Assembly: GCF_010727605.1 (NCBI RefSeq)
Contig: NZ_AP022568.1
Span: 2,666,001-2,730,000, forward strand
DNA length: 64,000 bases
Direction: 5' to 3'
DNA from: Mycobacterium simiae
GTDB lineage: Bacteria; Actinomycetota; Actinomycetes; Mycobacteriales; Mycobacteriaceae
The notes under the pieces are model-generated. The model saw only the letters and a list, made by a program, of their open reading frames with translations. It searched no databases and was not told the origin of the DNA. Below are positions 34,367 through 43,065 of the stretch, one piece after another; within the stretch, counting starts at the first letter, position 1, and every line of letters begins with the position of its first letter. The translations under genes were made by a program, and so were the position numbers.

Positions 34367-35859
34367 TGTCCGCATTCGTGGGTAAGGTTTCATTTCCAGC
34401 CCGCTGTGCTGTTGCGGTTGTATGTGGCGAGCATCTGGTTTCGCAGGTCTATCCAGCGTCGGTGCCGATCGAGGTCTTCCTTGACAACGTGGTCGAGCTG
34501 CTCAACGAGGAACTGAAGCGGCGGGGGTTCGCCGGGCTAGAGTCCGGCATCGGGTACGAACTACACAAGGCCAACGGCGTTCGGCTCGACGTCACCAAGA
34601 CCCTCGACGAGCTCGGCGTCGAGGATGGTGCCACGCTCACCCTGGTTCCCGCGGTAGCGGGAGAGTCTTTCGAGCCGCAATACGAGTCGCTGTCCACCGG
34701 TCTGGCCCGGGTTGGGAAGGCCCTGTTCGAACCGGTCACCCTGCAAACCGCGGCGCGCACCGCGCTCGTCATCCTCGCGATGGCCACCCTCACCGTGTTG
34801 GGATTGGTTGTGCGGCAGCGTGTTTCCACCGACGCCCTGATGCCCACAATTGTGAGCGGTGCGGCCGGCCTGTTGATCGCCGGCGGCGCCGCCACGGTGT
34901 GGCGATGGTGGCCGGGGCGCCTCGACATGATCGACGGGCTGGGCTGGATAGCGGTGCCGTTGCTTACGGTAAGCCTTGCCTCCGGTGCGCCGGGGCGCCT
35001 CGGCGCCGCCCACGCGTTCATTGCTGCACTGGCCGGCGCGGTGTTGACATGCGGAATGGCTTCTGCCACAAGGCGACATGCCAACGTGGCGGCCACCATG
35101 GTCACCGTCTTGGCCCTCGGCGGTCTGGTTGCTGCGGCGCGGATGTGGTGGCCGGTTCCTGCGCAGTGGCTCGGGATGTGCACACTGGTGGCCTTGCTTC
35201 TGCTGTTGACCATGGCGCCGACGATCGCGCTCTGGGTCGCCCGGATCCGGCCGCCGTATTTTGGGTCGATCACCGGGCGAGACCTGTTCCGGCGCAGCGC
35301 CGGCCTGCCAGCCGACGCGGTTGCGCCCGTCGACGAGGGCAGCGACGAGGAAGCGAACTCGGACACCACCCCGCGCGGCGCCCAGATTGCGGCGTCGGCG
35401 ATTCGCGCCAACAACGTGCTGACCGGAATCTGCGCGGGAGCCGGACTGGCCCTACCGATCGCGGTGTGGGCGACGCTGATGCCGGGACGAGACCGGAGCA
35501 CCCCAGCCGCGGTGCTGGCCGCGTTGTTTGTGGTGATTTTCATCAGCCGGGGGCGGGCATTCGCCGACAAGCGGCAGGCGGTCGCGCTGGTGTGTGGAGC
35601 GGCCGCGGCGGTGTGCGTCGGGGTGATCAAATACGTTGTGCACGAACCGGCTTCGTCGGGCTCCGGGCTACTGTGGGGTGCGCTGGTGCTGGCCGCCTTC
35701 GGCGGCGCGGGCCTGCTGTCCGCATTGCTGGTGCCGATCACGAGGTTTACTCCACTGGTGCGGATGACCGCCGAGTGGGTGGAGATCGTAGCGATTATCG
35801 CGGCGCTGCCCTTGGCCGCGTGGATCGGCGGGTTGTTCACCTGGGTGCGCATGCGATGA
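34366..35859 (+). CDS. eccD2: Type VII secretion membrane channel component EccD2
   Basis: A 497-residue protein starting at GTG. An N-terminal ubiquitin-like domain (about 8-98, CAVAVVCGEHLVSQVYPASVP) is followed by about eleven hydrophobic helices from residue 130 to the C-terminus, the EccD topology. EccD dimers form the membrane vestibule of ESX complexes and normally assemble with EccB, EccC and EccE. Here only EccE is encoded nearby. The stop overlaps the mycP2 ATG (ATGA). Confidence 0.93.
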   Translation: MSAFVGKVSFPARCAVAVVCGEHLVSQVYPASVPIEVFLDNVVELLNEELKRRGFAGLESGIGYELHKANGVRLDVTKTLDELGVEDGATLTLVPAVAGESFEPQYESLSTGLARVGKALFEPVTLQTAARTALVILAMATLTVLGLVVRQRVSTDALMPTIVSGAAGLLIAGGAATVWRWWPGRLDMIDGLGWIAVPLLTVSLASGAPGRLGAAHAFIAALAGAVLTCGMASATRRHANVAATMVTVLALGGLVAAARMWWPVPAQWLGMCTLVALLLLLTMAPTIALWVARIRPPYFGSITGRDLFRRSAGLPADAVAPVDEGSDEEANSDTTPRGAQIAASAIRANNVLTGICAGAGLALPIAVWATLMPGRDRSTPAAVLAALFVVIFISRGRAFADKRQAVALVCGAAAAVCVGVIKYVVHEPASSGSGLLWGALVLAAFGGAGLLSALLVPITRFTPLVRMTAEWVEIVAIIAALPLAAWIGGLFTWVRMR

Positions 35860-37517
35860 CTCGGCTGCCGCGCGCTGCTGCATTGGCTCAGCGGGTCGGC
35901 GCTGCCGCGCTGACGACCGTGATCGTAACGTTGATTGCGGGTCTGCCCGCGGCGCAAGCTATTCCGCCCCCAGTGGTGGACCCCGGCCGGGTCCCGGCCG
36001 ACGGCAAGCCGGCTGCCGAACAGCCGATGCGGCAGAGTTTCGCGTGCGCACGGACAATCACCGTCGCCGATCCCAACGTGGCGCTGCCCGCGCCCGGTTT
36101 CACGATGCTCAATGTCAGCAAGGCGTGGCAGTACTCGACCGGCAACGGCGTTGCGGTAGCAGTCATCGACACCGGCGTCAATCCGAGCCACCGGTTGCCG
36201 GTGGTCGCCGGGGGCGACTACATCATGGGGGGCGACGGCCTCAGCGATTGCGACGCGCACGGAACCGTCGTGGCGTCGGTGATCGGAGCCGCCCCGCAAG
36301 GCACTCCGATGCCCGCACCGATGCCGAGCGCGCCGGCCTTCCCGCCACCGGCCGGTCCACCGCCGACCGACGCAGGCGCTCCGCCGCCGGGCGGCCCGCC
36401 GCCGCCGCCCGCGCCGCCGCCACCTCCGTCACCCGTGACGATCACGCAGACGGTACCGGCCGCACCGCCACCGCCACCGCCGCCGCCCGACGCGCCGTCC
36501 AACGGACCCGGTGACCCGGCGCCGGGCCAACCCGACGATCCCGAGGTGCCCCCGCCACCACCGGGCGCGCCCGACGGTGTGGTCGGCGTCGCGCCGCACG
36601 CGACCATCATTTCCATCCGGCAGTCCTCGCGGGCCTTCGAGCCGGTCAATCCGGGCCCCGGCGATTCCGAAGGCCGTAAGAAGGCAGGCACTATTGCCAC
36701 GCTGGCAAGCGCCATCGTGCACGCCGCGAACATGGGTGCCAAGGTGATCAATATCAGTGTGACAGCGTGTGTTTCGGCCGCTGATCCGCTGGATCAGGGC
36801 GCGATCGGGGCGGCGGTTTGGTACGCCGCCACCGTCAAGGATGCCGTCCTCGTGGCCGCGGCCGGTAACGACAGCGAGGACGGGTGTGCGCAGAACCCGA
36901 CCTTCGACCCGCTCAATGCCGCCGACCCGCGCGACTGGCACCAGGTCAAGACGGTGTCGTCGCCGTCCTGGTTCTCCGACTATGTGCTCTCCGTTGGTGC
37001 GGTCGACAACACCGGCGCGCCGATCAACAAGAGTCTGGCCGGGCCGTGGGTGGCGGCGGCGGCACCGGGCGTCGGGATCATCGGGCTGTCGCCGGAAACG
37101 GGTGGTCCGGCCAATGCCTACCCGCCGATTCGGCCGGGCGAAAAGAACATGCCATTCTGGGGCACCAGCTTTTCTGCGGCGTATGTCAGCGGTGTGGCCG
37201 CCTTGGTGCGGGCCAAGTATCCGGCGTTGTCCGCGCACCAGATCATCAACCGGATTCTGCAGACTGCACACAATCCGCCGCGCGGGGTGGACAACCAGGT
37301 CGGCTACGGCGTGGTCGACCCGGTGGCGGCGTTGACCTTCGATGTACCTGCGGGCGACCGTCTTCCGCCGGGGGCGGCCAGCCGCGTAGTCCATCCGCTG
37401 CCGCCGCCACCACCGCCGGATCACCGCGCCCGCAACGTGGCATTGGTGTTCGCCGGGGTGGTGGTGGCCGCGATCGCGGTGGTATCGCTGTTGGTCCGGG
37501 CGCGGCGCGAACGATGA
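35856..37517 (+). CDS. mycP2: Mycosin-2, ESX-associated subtilisin-like protease
   Basis: The ATG at 35856 gives 553 residues. A signal sequence (1-35, cleavage near AAQA-IPPP) and a serine protease domain carry Asp105 (VAVIDTGVNP), His135 (CDAHGTVVAS), Asn338 (AAAGND) and Ser438 (WGTSFSAAYVSG). All triad residues are intact. A Pro-rich loop (about 147-240) interrupts the domain after His135, as in M. tuberculosis MycP2. A Pro-rich linker and transmembrane helix (NVALVFAGVVVAAIAVVSLL) anchor it. Mycosins stabilise ESX complexes and act periplasmically. Confidence 0.95.
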   Translation: MTRLPRAAALAQRVGAAALTTVIVTLIAGLPAAQAIPPPVVDPGRVPADGKPAAEQPMRQSFACARTITVADPNVALPAPGFTMLNVSKAWQYSTGNGVAVAVIDTGVNPSHRLPVVAGGDYIMGGDGLSDCDAHGTVVASVIGAAPQGTPMPAPMPSAPAFPPPAGPPPTDAGAPPPGGPPPPPAPPPPPSPVTITQTVPAAPPPPPPPPDAPSNGPGDPAPGQPDDPEVPPPPPGAPDGVVGVAPHATIISIRQSSRAFEPVNPGPGDSEGRKKAGTIATLASAIVHAANMGAKVINISVTACVSAADPLDQGAIGAAVWYAATVKDAVLVAAAGNDSEDGCAQNPTFDPLNAADPRDWHQVKTVSSPSWFSDYVLSVGAVDNTGAPINKSLAGPWVAAAAPGVGIIGLSPETGGPANAYPPIRPGEKNMPFWGTSFSAAYVSGVAALVRAKYPALSAHQIINRILQTAHNPPRGVDNQVGYGVVDPVAALTFDVPAGDRLPPGAASRVVHPLPPPPPPDHRARNVALVFAGVVVAAIAVVSLLVRARRER

Positions 37518-39064
37518 GAGCCGGGACGAGGCTGACGATCATCGTCGCGATCTTCATCGCCGCCGTGGCCGGGTGGGCAGCCGGCGGGTATCCGGGGGCG
37601 ACAGTAGGTTTGGTGATCGGCATCGCCGTCGGCGTGATCCGGTGGCGGGGCCAGCCGGTGTGGTCCTGGATGATTTTGTGGCGCCGGCGACGCCGGCCCA
37701 TCTGGTGGACCGAGCCCCTTACGGTGGCCAATGACCGCGCCGGCGGGGGGATCCGCTACCAGGACGGCGTGGCCGCAGCCGCGGTCCAACTACTCGGAAA
37801 GGCTCATGCGCCAACGCTTTTCACCGGTTCGACAGCGACGCTGACCGACAATGCGTTCGATATCACCGATCTGGCCCCGTTGTTGCACCAGAGCCTGGGG
37901 CTCACCGTCGGCTCACTGAGCGTGATCAGTGCGGGCGCCCGGCGGCGCAGCACCGGTGACTACCCGCGGGTGTACGACACACTGATCGGCACGCCGCCCT
38001 ACGCGGGACAGCGCGAAACGTGGTTGATCGTAAGGATTTCGGCGCTGGACAACGTGGAGGCGTTGCGTGGCCGAACATCGGTGGGCACCGCGACCCTCGC
38101 GGCGGCCCAGCGGATCAGTGCGGCCATGCGCCAGCAAGGCATCCGCGCCAAGGTAGCCACCGCGACCGACATCGTCGAAATGGAGCGTCGGCTGGGGCGA
38201 TCCGCACTAGACGTCTCGAACCGGCGCTGGCGGTCGGTGCGCAGTGACAGCGGTTGGCTGACAACCTACTGGTACCCGCCCGGCGACGTCACCACCGATA
38301 CGTTGGCACAAGCGTGGTCGGCGCGCGTCGACGGGATCGTGCAGAACGTCACGCTCTTCGGCGCCGAAGCGGGGCCTGTCACCGTCACCGCCACCGTGAC
38401 GGTGCGCACCGCCCAACCCCCGACAGCGCCGTTGAGTATGCGGCTGCGCACCCTGCGGGGTGAGCAGGCGCAGGCCGTTGCCGCCAATCTGTGCGGCCCA
38501 CTGCCGGCGTTGCGTGGTATCCGCCGCGGTGCTCTGCGGAGCCCGCTCGTCATCCCGATCGGACCCTCGGGTGTCCTCCTCGGCAAGGTCGTCGGCGGGA
38601 ACCGGATGTTGCTGCCGTTCGACGATGCCGGCGAGTTCAGCCGAGTGCACATCGCCGCGGAGGACGCGCTGGTCAAGCGGTTCATCATCCGGCTGGCGGG
38701 CGCGGGGGAGCGGATCACCGTACATACTCGAAATCTGCGGCGGTGGGCCAGTGTTCGCATGCCCGACATCGCGGTGACCGATCAGCCCAAGCCAGCGTCG
38801 GGCACCACGGTGAGCGTGGTCGACGGCAGCATGTCGCCCGCGCCGCGGCCGAACACATTGATCTCCGTCGGGTCGCCCGGTGAAGCCTACCGGGGGACCG
38901 CCAACGTACTGATCACCCAGACGGGGCCGGCCACGGTGGACGTGACGGCCGCCGGCCAGGTGCATTCGGTCGAGGTGGAGCTGTTCCGCGCCGAGAACCG
39001 GTACGTATCGTCGGAGCCGATGGCATTGCGAACTCCTGAGCTCGAAGCGATAGACACCCCATGA
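37514..39064 (+). CDS. eccE2: Type VII secretion component EccE2
   Basis: The ATG at 37514 overlaps the mycP2 stop (ATGA) and gives 516 residues. Two N-terminal transmembrane helices (about 6-23 and 27-43) are followed by a large cytoplasmic domain starting PVWSWMILWRRRRRPIWWTEP. The EccE family sits at the periphery of the ESX membrane complex. The 3' end overlaps the eccA2 start. Confidence 0.9.
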   Translation: MRAGTRLTIIVAIFIAAVAGWAAGGYPGATVGLVIGIAVGVIRWRGQPVWSWMILWRRRRRPIWWTEPLTVANDRAGGGIRYQDGVAAAAVQLLGKAHAPTLFTGSTATLTDNAFDITDLAPLLHQSLGLTVGSLSVISAGARRRSTGDYPRVYDTLIGTPPYAGQRETWLIVRISALDNVEALRGRTSVGTATLAAAQRISAAMRQQGIRAKVATATDIVEMERRLGRSALDVSNRRWRSVRSDSGWLTTYWYPPGDVTTDTLAQAWSARVDGIVQNVTLFGAEAGPVTVTATVTVRTAQPPTAPLSMRLRTLRGEQAQAVAANLCGPLPALRGIRRGALRSPLVIPIGPSGVLLGKVVGGNRMLLPFDDAGEFSRVHIAAEDALVKRFIIRLAGAGERITVHTRNLRRWASVRMPDIAVTDQPKPASGTTVSVVDGSMSPAPRPNTLISVGSPGEAYRGTANVLITQTGPATVDVTAAGQVHSVEVELFRAENRYVSSEPMALRTPELEAIDTP

Positions 39065-40902
39065 CGAGTCCGGTCACCGCACGCAAGTATTTCGATCAGG
39101 CGATGGCGTTGCTCGACACCGACGTCGCCGGTGCCGCGGCACGGTTTCGGGAAGCGACCGAGGTCGACCCTTCGATGGCCGATGCCTGGCTGGGCCGGAT
39201 CGCCGCGGGGGACGAGGCACTGTCGACCATCGAGCAGCTGTACACCTGCGGAAGCCGGCTGCACCGGGAGACCAACCGAATTGGCGCACGGTTGTCGGCT
39301 CCGATCAAGGCCGGCCCCTATCTGTCCATTTCGGTTACCGAGGCCTCTCATGCCGGCCTGGCGCTGGCCAGCGCCTTGATCGATGATCGTCAGTACGAGA
39401 AAGCCGAAGCGCTGCTTGCGGATTCGACGCTGCTGGATACATGGGAGAACCATCAGTGGAAGCAGTACATCGAGGCCTACCTGATGTTCGCGACCCAACG
39501 CTGGCCCGACGTCGTCTCGGTGGCGGCGGCAATCTTGCCACCGCAGGCGATCATCATGTCGGCGGTCACCGCGGCCATCTGCACGCTGGCCGCGCACGCC
39601 GCGGCCCATCTCGGACAGGCGCGGGTGGCGCTGGAGTGGACCGACCGCGTCGAGCTGCGGACCGGCTACGGCGGGCCGACCGAGGCCCGGCGTCAGCATC
39701 TCGAAACAGCCGTCACGGCAATCGATCCCAATGATTTCCCGTTGATCGCCGCCGACCTTGCCTACGTGCGGGGGATGGCGCATCGGCAGCTCGGTGAGGA
39801 ACCCAAAGCACAGATCTGGCTGTCCAAGGCGACGATCAACGGTGCCTTGCTCGAGCCGGCCAAGCAAGCGCTGGCCGACCCCGCACTGCAGCTGGTGGTC
39901 ACCGACGAGCAGTCCATACGTTCGCGCACCAACAAGTGGGATGTGACCACCGAGCGATCGGCGCAGCAGCGGGAGGAAGAGGAGCACCAGGAGCGGCGCA
40001 GCGAACTCCTGCAGGAGGGCCGCGCCCTGCTCGACAACCAGGTCGGGCTGGCTGACGTCAAGCGGGCGGTCGCCGAACTAGAGGACCAGATCGAGGTTCG
40101 TGCCTTGCGCCTGGCCGCGGGCCTGCCGGTGGCCAACCAGACCAATCACATGTTGCTGGTCGGACCGCCCGGTACCGGTAAGACCACCACGGCCGAGGCG
40201 TTGGGGAAGATCTACGCCGGGTTGGGCATCGTGCGCCATCCGGAGATCATCGAAGTGAAGCGCGCCGACTTCTGCGGCGAACACATCGGGGCTTCCGGGC
40301 CGAAGACCAACGAGCTGATCAATCGGTCCCTGGGCCGCATCCTGTTCATGGACGAGTTCTACTCGTTGGTCGAACGGCACCAGGACGGACGGCCCGACAT
40401 GATCGGGATGGAGGCGGTCAACCAGCTCTTGGTGGCGCTGGAAGTGCACCGGTTCGACTTCTGCTTCATCGGGGCCGGATACGAGAAGGAGGTCGACGAG
40501 TTCCTTACTGTCAACCCGGGTCTGGCGGGCCGGTTCAACCGCAAATTGCGCTTCGAGTCCTACACGCCCGACGAGCTGGTGGAAATCGCGGTCCGGTACG
40601 GAAAGCCACGCGCCACGCTTCTTGATCCCGCCACGGCCGACGCGCTGCGGGCGGCGTGCGCAACGCTGCGCGACTACCGTGCCCCCAACGGGGAACATGG
40701 CATCGACGTCATGCACAACGGTCGCTTCGCCCGCAACGTCGTTGAGCGCGCGGAGCGGCTGCGTGACTCCCGGGTGGCCGCCCAGCATCGCGTGGACAAG
40801 GGATCGGTGACTGTGGAGGACCTGCAGACGTTACGCACCCAGGACATCGTGGCGGCGGTCAAGGATGCGTGCGCGGAAAAGCATGTGCCGCTCGTGCTTT
40901 GA
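39061..40902 (+). CDS. eccA2: Type VII secretion AAA+ ATPase EccA2
   Basis: A 613-residue cytosolic CbxX/CfqX-type AAA+ protein. The N-terminal TPR-like half (1-280) is followed by a charged linker and an ATPase domain with Walker A GPPGTGKT (368-375) and Walker B ILFMDE (427-432). GAGYEKE and an arginine-finger region LAGRFNRKLRFESY follow. EccA releases PE-PPE/Esx substrates from EspG. It ends the eight-gene ESX-2 run; in M. tuberculosis ESX-1 follows here, but in this window espM follows. Confidence 0.93.
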   Translation: MTSPVTARKYFDQAMALLDTDVAGAAARFREATEVDPSMADAWLGRIAAGDEALSTIEQLYTCGSRLHRETNRIGARLSAPIKAGPYLSISVTEASHAGLALASALIDDRQYEKAEALLADSTLLDTWENHQWKQYIEAYLMFATQRWPDVVSVAAAILPPQAIIMSAVTAAICTLAAHAAAHLGQARVALEWTDRVELRTGYGGPTEARRQHLETAVTAIDPNDFPLIAADLAYVRGMAHRQLGEEPKAQIWLSKATINGALLEPAKQALADPALQLVVTDEQSIRSRTNKWDVTTERSAQQREEEEHQERRSELLQEGRALLDNQVGLADVKRAVAELEDQIEVRALRLAAGLPVANQTNHMLLVGPPGTGKTTTAEALGKIYAGLGIVRHPEIIEVKRADFCGEHIGASGPKTNELINRSLGRILFMDEFYSLVERHQDGRPDMIGMEAVNQLLVALEVHRFDFCFIGAGYEKEVDEFLTVNPGLAGRFNRKLRFESYTPDELVEIAVRYGKPRATLLDPATADALRAACATLRDYRAPNGEHGIDVMHNGRFARNVVERAERLRDSRVAAQHRVDKGSVTVEDLQTLRTQDIVAAVKDACAEKHVPLVL

Positions 40903-40927
40903 GCAAATTGGCCCCGCGCGGGCATGA

Positions 40928-41782
40928 TCACCCGATCTGATCGATCAGCGTTTCGATCGCCGCCGCGACGTGGGCGGGGACCGGTTCGTCGGCTTCCGCA
41001 CGGGCGATCATGTCTTCGGCGACCCCGGCGGCCACGGCGGTCTCTTCGGCGGTGAGGTTCGCCCGGCGCCGGGCCGCATACAGCCGCTGCCCCAGCGGTG
41101 CGCCCGGGGCCGTCGCCCCGAGCAGCATCAACTCATCGCGGTGTCGGCGAACCGCGCTGAGCGCTTTGATCAACTCGGGTGTGATCCGGCTGATCCGGGT
41201 TGCCCGGACAGCGACCGCTTCGAGTTGGCGTAGATCGGCGAGGATGGGCGCGGCGCGTTCGACGAATCCGGCGTCGTGGGCCGGCGGCAAGGCGGCGATG
41301 GCCAGGCTGCAGCCGTCCACGGCGGCCACGACCGCCTGCGCGACCAAGGAGACTGCGCCGCCGGTTTCGGTGCGGTCCTCGGACCGCTCGTCGGGCGGGG
41401 CGGCGTGATCGGCGACCGGTTCGCCGCGGCGGATCCGCTCGATGGTTCCCGCGGGCCACTGCAGTACTTCCTCGAGCTTGGTGCGCGTGCGCTTGCGCGG
41501 CCAGCTGCGCCCCTTTTCGAACGCGATCAGCGCGCCGGCATTGATGATGCCGTCCGCGGCGAGGCTGCGTTGGCTGATGTCGAGCTCGCGGCGGCGGGCC
41601 GCGGCCGCGGCACCGGCGCGCACCACGCCCGGATCGGCCGCCGTGGTGTCGGGGTCCCGACCGGCGAGTTGGCCGGCTGCCGGCCGCACCGGGGGATGGG
41701 ACCGCACGACGCCAAATGGCACGACCTCCGCCCGCTCCGGGCTTACTCCGTCGAACCGTTGCACCCGGCTATCGTATCGCAT
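40928..41782 (-). CDS. espM: EspM, helix-turn-helix repressor of whiB6
   Basis: The ATG at 41782 gives 284 residues; the frame stays open 66 codons further but that part looks non-coding. The central segment from DPGVVRAGAAAAARRR through AGALIAFEKGRSWPRKRTR is a helix-turn-helix region very like Rv3863. The rest matches its C-terminal half (SLVAQAVVAAVDGCSLAIAALP; LYAARRRANLTAEETAVAAG). EspM represses whiB6 and links ESX-1 status to transcription in pathogenic mycobacteria. The FHA-like N-terminal part I recall for Rv3863 (392 residues) is not visible. Divergent from whiB6. Confidence 0.85.
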   Translation of the reverse strand: MRYDSRVQRFDGVSPERAEVVPFGVVRSHPPVRPAAGQLAGRDPDTTAADPGVVRAGAAAAARRRELDISQRSLAADGIINAGALIAFEKGRSWPRKRTRTKLEEVLQWPAGTIERIRRGEPVADHAAPPDERSEDRTETGGAVSLVAQAVVAAVDGCSLAIAALPPAHDAGFVERAAPILADLRQLEAVAVRATRISRITPELIKALSAVRRHRDELMLLGATAPGAPLGQRLYAARRRANLTAEETAVAAGVAEDMIARAEADEPVPAHVAAAIETLIDQIG

Positions 41783-41906
41783 CGCTATGGTTGCCCATCG
41801 CACCTCTGCCGTAATGGCAGGGGCTGCGGCCCGCCCCGGCACGGATAAAAACGTATACCCGCTACAGTTGTCGCGGCTGCATAGAATCCGCTTCGGCCAG
41901 CGCTTA

Positions 41907-41929
41907 TGGCGCCCCAGCGCGGGGCGCCA
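41907..41929. promoter_or_regulatory. Inverted repeat between espM and whiB6
   Basis: A 9-bp perfect inverted repeat TGGCGCCCC/GGGGCGCCA with a 5-bp spacer, in the 269-bp divergent espM-whiB6 region, 123 bp from the whiB6 start. It is a candidate binding site for a dimeric regulator such as EspM; this is inference. Confidence 0.45.
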
Positions 41930-42051
41930 GCCGAATCGGCGCGAGCCCCGCAACGCAAAGCGCAGACCTAACCGTTGCATCGCGACGGTTTTGTCGATAC
42001 TCTGGCCGGACTAGAGCGCAGAACTGCAACGCTTACTGGAGGAATGTAGGG

Positions 42052-42333
42052 ATGACCGCGACCACTGTGTACAACATCCCGTTGGGCGCCTGCACCAACG
42101 ACCCCGATCGCTGGACGACAGCGCCGGATGCCGAGGCCAAAGCGCTGTGCCGTGCCTGCCCGCGCCGGTGGCGTTGCGCCCGCGACGCGGTCGAGATTCC
42201 CGGTGCCGAAGGACTGTGGGCCGGCGTCGTGATTCCCCAATCGGGTCGCCCGCGCAGCTTCGCGCTCAACCAATTGCGCTCACTGGCCGAGCGCAACGGC
42301 TATCCCGTGCGCCAGCACATGAAGTCGGCCTGA
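42052..42333 (+). CDS. whiB6: WhiB6 iron-sulfur transcription regulator
   Basis: A 93-residue WhiB-family protein with cysteines 14, 33, 36 and 42 for a [4Fe-4S] cluster and the family turn GLWAG at 54-58. The C-terminal basic region is RSFALNQLRSLAERNG. In M. tuberculosis and M. marinum WhiB6 activates ESX-1 substrate genes and responds to redox/NO. It has a strong GGAGG ribosome binding site. ESX-1 is absent at this locus, so its targets here must differ or lie elsewhere. Confidence 0.95.
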   Translation: MTATTVYNIPLGACTNDPDRWTTAPDAEAKALCRACPRRWRCARDAVEIPGAEGLWAGVVIPQSGRPRSFALNQLRSLAERNGYPVRQHMKSA

Positions 42334-42429
42334 CCCAGCCTCATGACCCCCGAATCCGGCTCAGCGGCCGGCGGCAGCGGCAAGCTGTGCACAAGGCCTC
42401 CGTTGGGGCACACGCACGGCGGGAAACCG

Positions 42430-42870
42430 CTACGCCGGGTCGAAACGGAAAACCGCGACTCGGCCCGCCAATGCTTCGAATTCGTCAGCCGTTCCATTAC
42501 GCACCATTCCCGCGCGTTTCGCGAATGCCACACCGACGGGCACCTTCACGGCAAACACCCGCAGTACCGGCCGCGCTTCTGCAGCGGTGAGCTCGACGAT
42601 TCGGACTCGGCGTGACCGGCGGCCCCGGCGGAGCGTGCCGGTCCCCGCGGCCCGGGCGTTGGCCGCCCAGTCGGCGCCAGGGTAGCCCGCCACCACATAA
42701 AGGCCGTCCTGAAATTCGAACGGCGTCATCGGGGTGCTCCGCGGTTGACCGGACTTGCGCCCCGGCACCGTGAGCACCATCGCGGGGCCGGTCGGTATAC
42801 CGAGTCGTTGGACCGCCATCATGACCTTGTTCATCGGTTTGAGGTAGCGCGGCGGCTGCGGTTCGGACAT
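42430..42870 (-). CDS. F420-dependent nitroreductase-family protein (DDN type)
   Basis: The ATG at 42870 gives 146 residues. It has the Ddn-family signature PAMVLTVPGRKSGQPRSTPMTPFEFQDGLYVVAGYPGAD, the split-barrel segment that binds deazaflavin F420. No signal peptide. Divergent from the sigma factor gene across a 195-bp gap containing a strong dyad, so the two may be coregulated. Substrate is unknown; quinone or nitro compounds are typical for the family. Confidence 0.9.
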   Translation of the reverse strand: MSEPQPPRYLKPMNKVMMAVQRLGIPTGPAMVLTVPGRKSGQPRSTPMTPFEFQDGLYVVAGYPGADWAANARAAGTGTLRRGRRSRRVRIVELTAAEARPVLRVFAVKVPVGVAFAKRAGMVRNGTADEFEALAGRVAVFRFDPA

Positions 42871-43007
42871 CTCGACTCCTATCTGGGGGCTCTTCGCCGT
42901 GCCTGAGCAGCAGGCGCCATCCCGAAAGACGTTGATCCACGGGCTGGTTGGCCTCTCGATCGGCTCCCGCTGAAAAGCGAAGGTTTGCAACTACGACGGG
43001 CGCCCGG

Positions 43008-43044
43008 CCGGGAAAGTTACAGTCAAAGCGTGTAACTTTTCCGG
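43008..43044. promoter_or_regulatory. Dyad operator candidate between DDN and sigma genes
   Basis: Two 14-bp arms, 43008-43021 (CCGGGAAAGTTACA) and 43031-43044 (TGTAACTTTTCCGG), are reverse complements at 13 of 14 positions with a 9-bp spacer. The dyad ends 21 bp before the sigma gene ATG. It may be an operator or an RNA hairpin over the translation start region; not assigned to a known regulator. Confidence 0.6.
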
Positions 43045-43065
43045 GTAGCAGATCGTCGATGCTTT

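Noticed and set aside
34449..36299. A 616-codon minus-strand frame opposite eccD2/mycP2
   Set aside because: It spans two well-supported plus-strand genes with overlapping start and stop codons; its product is low-complexity Arg/Ala/Thr sequence.
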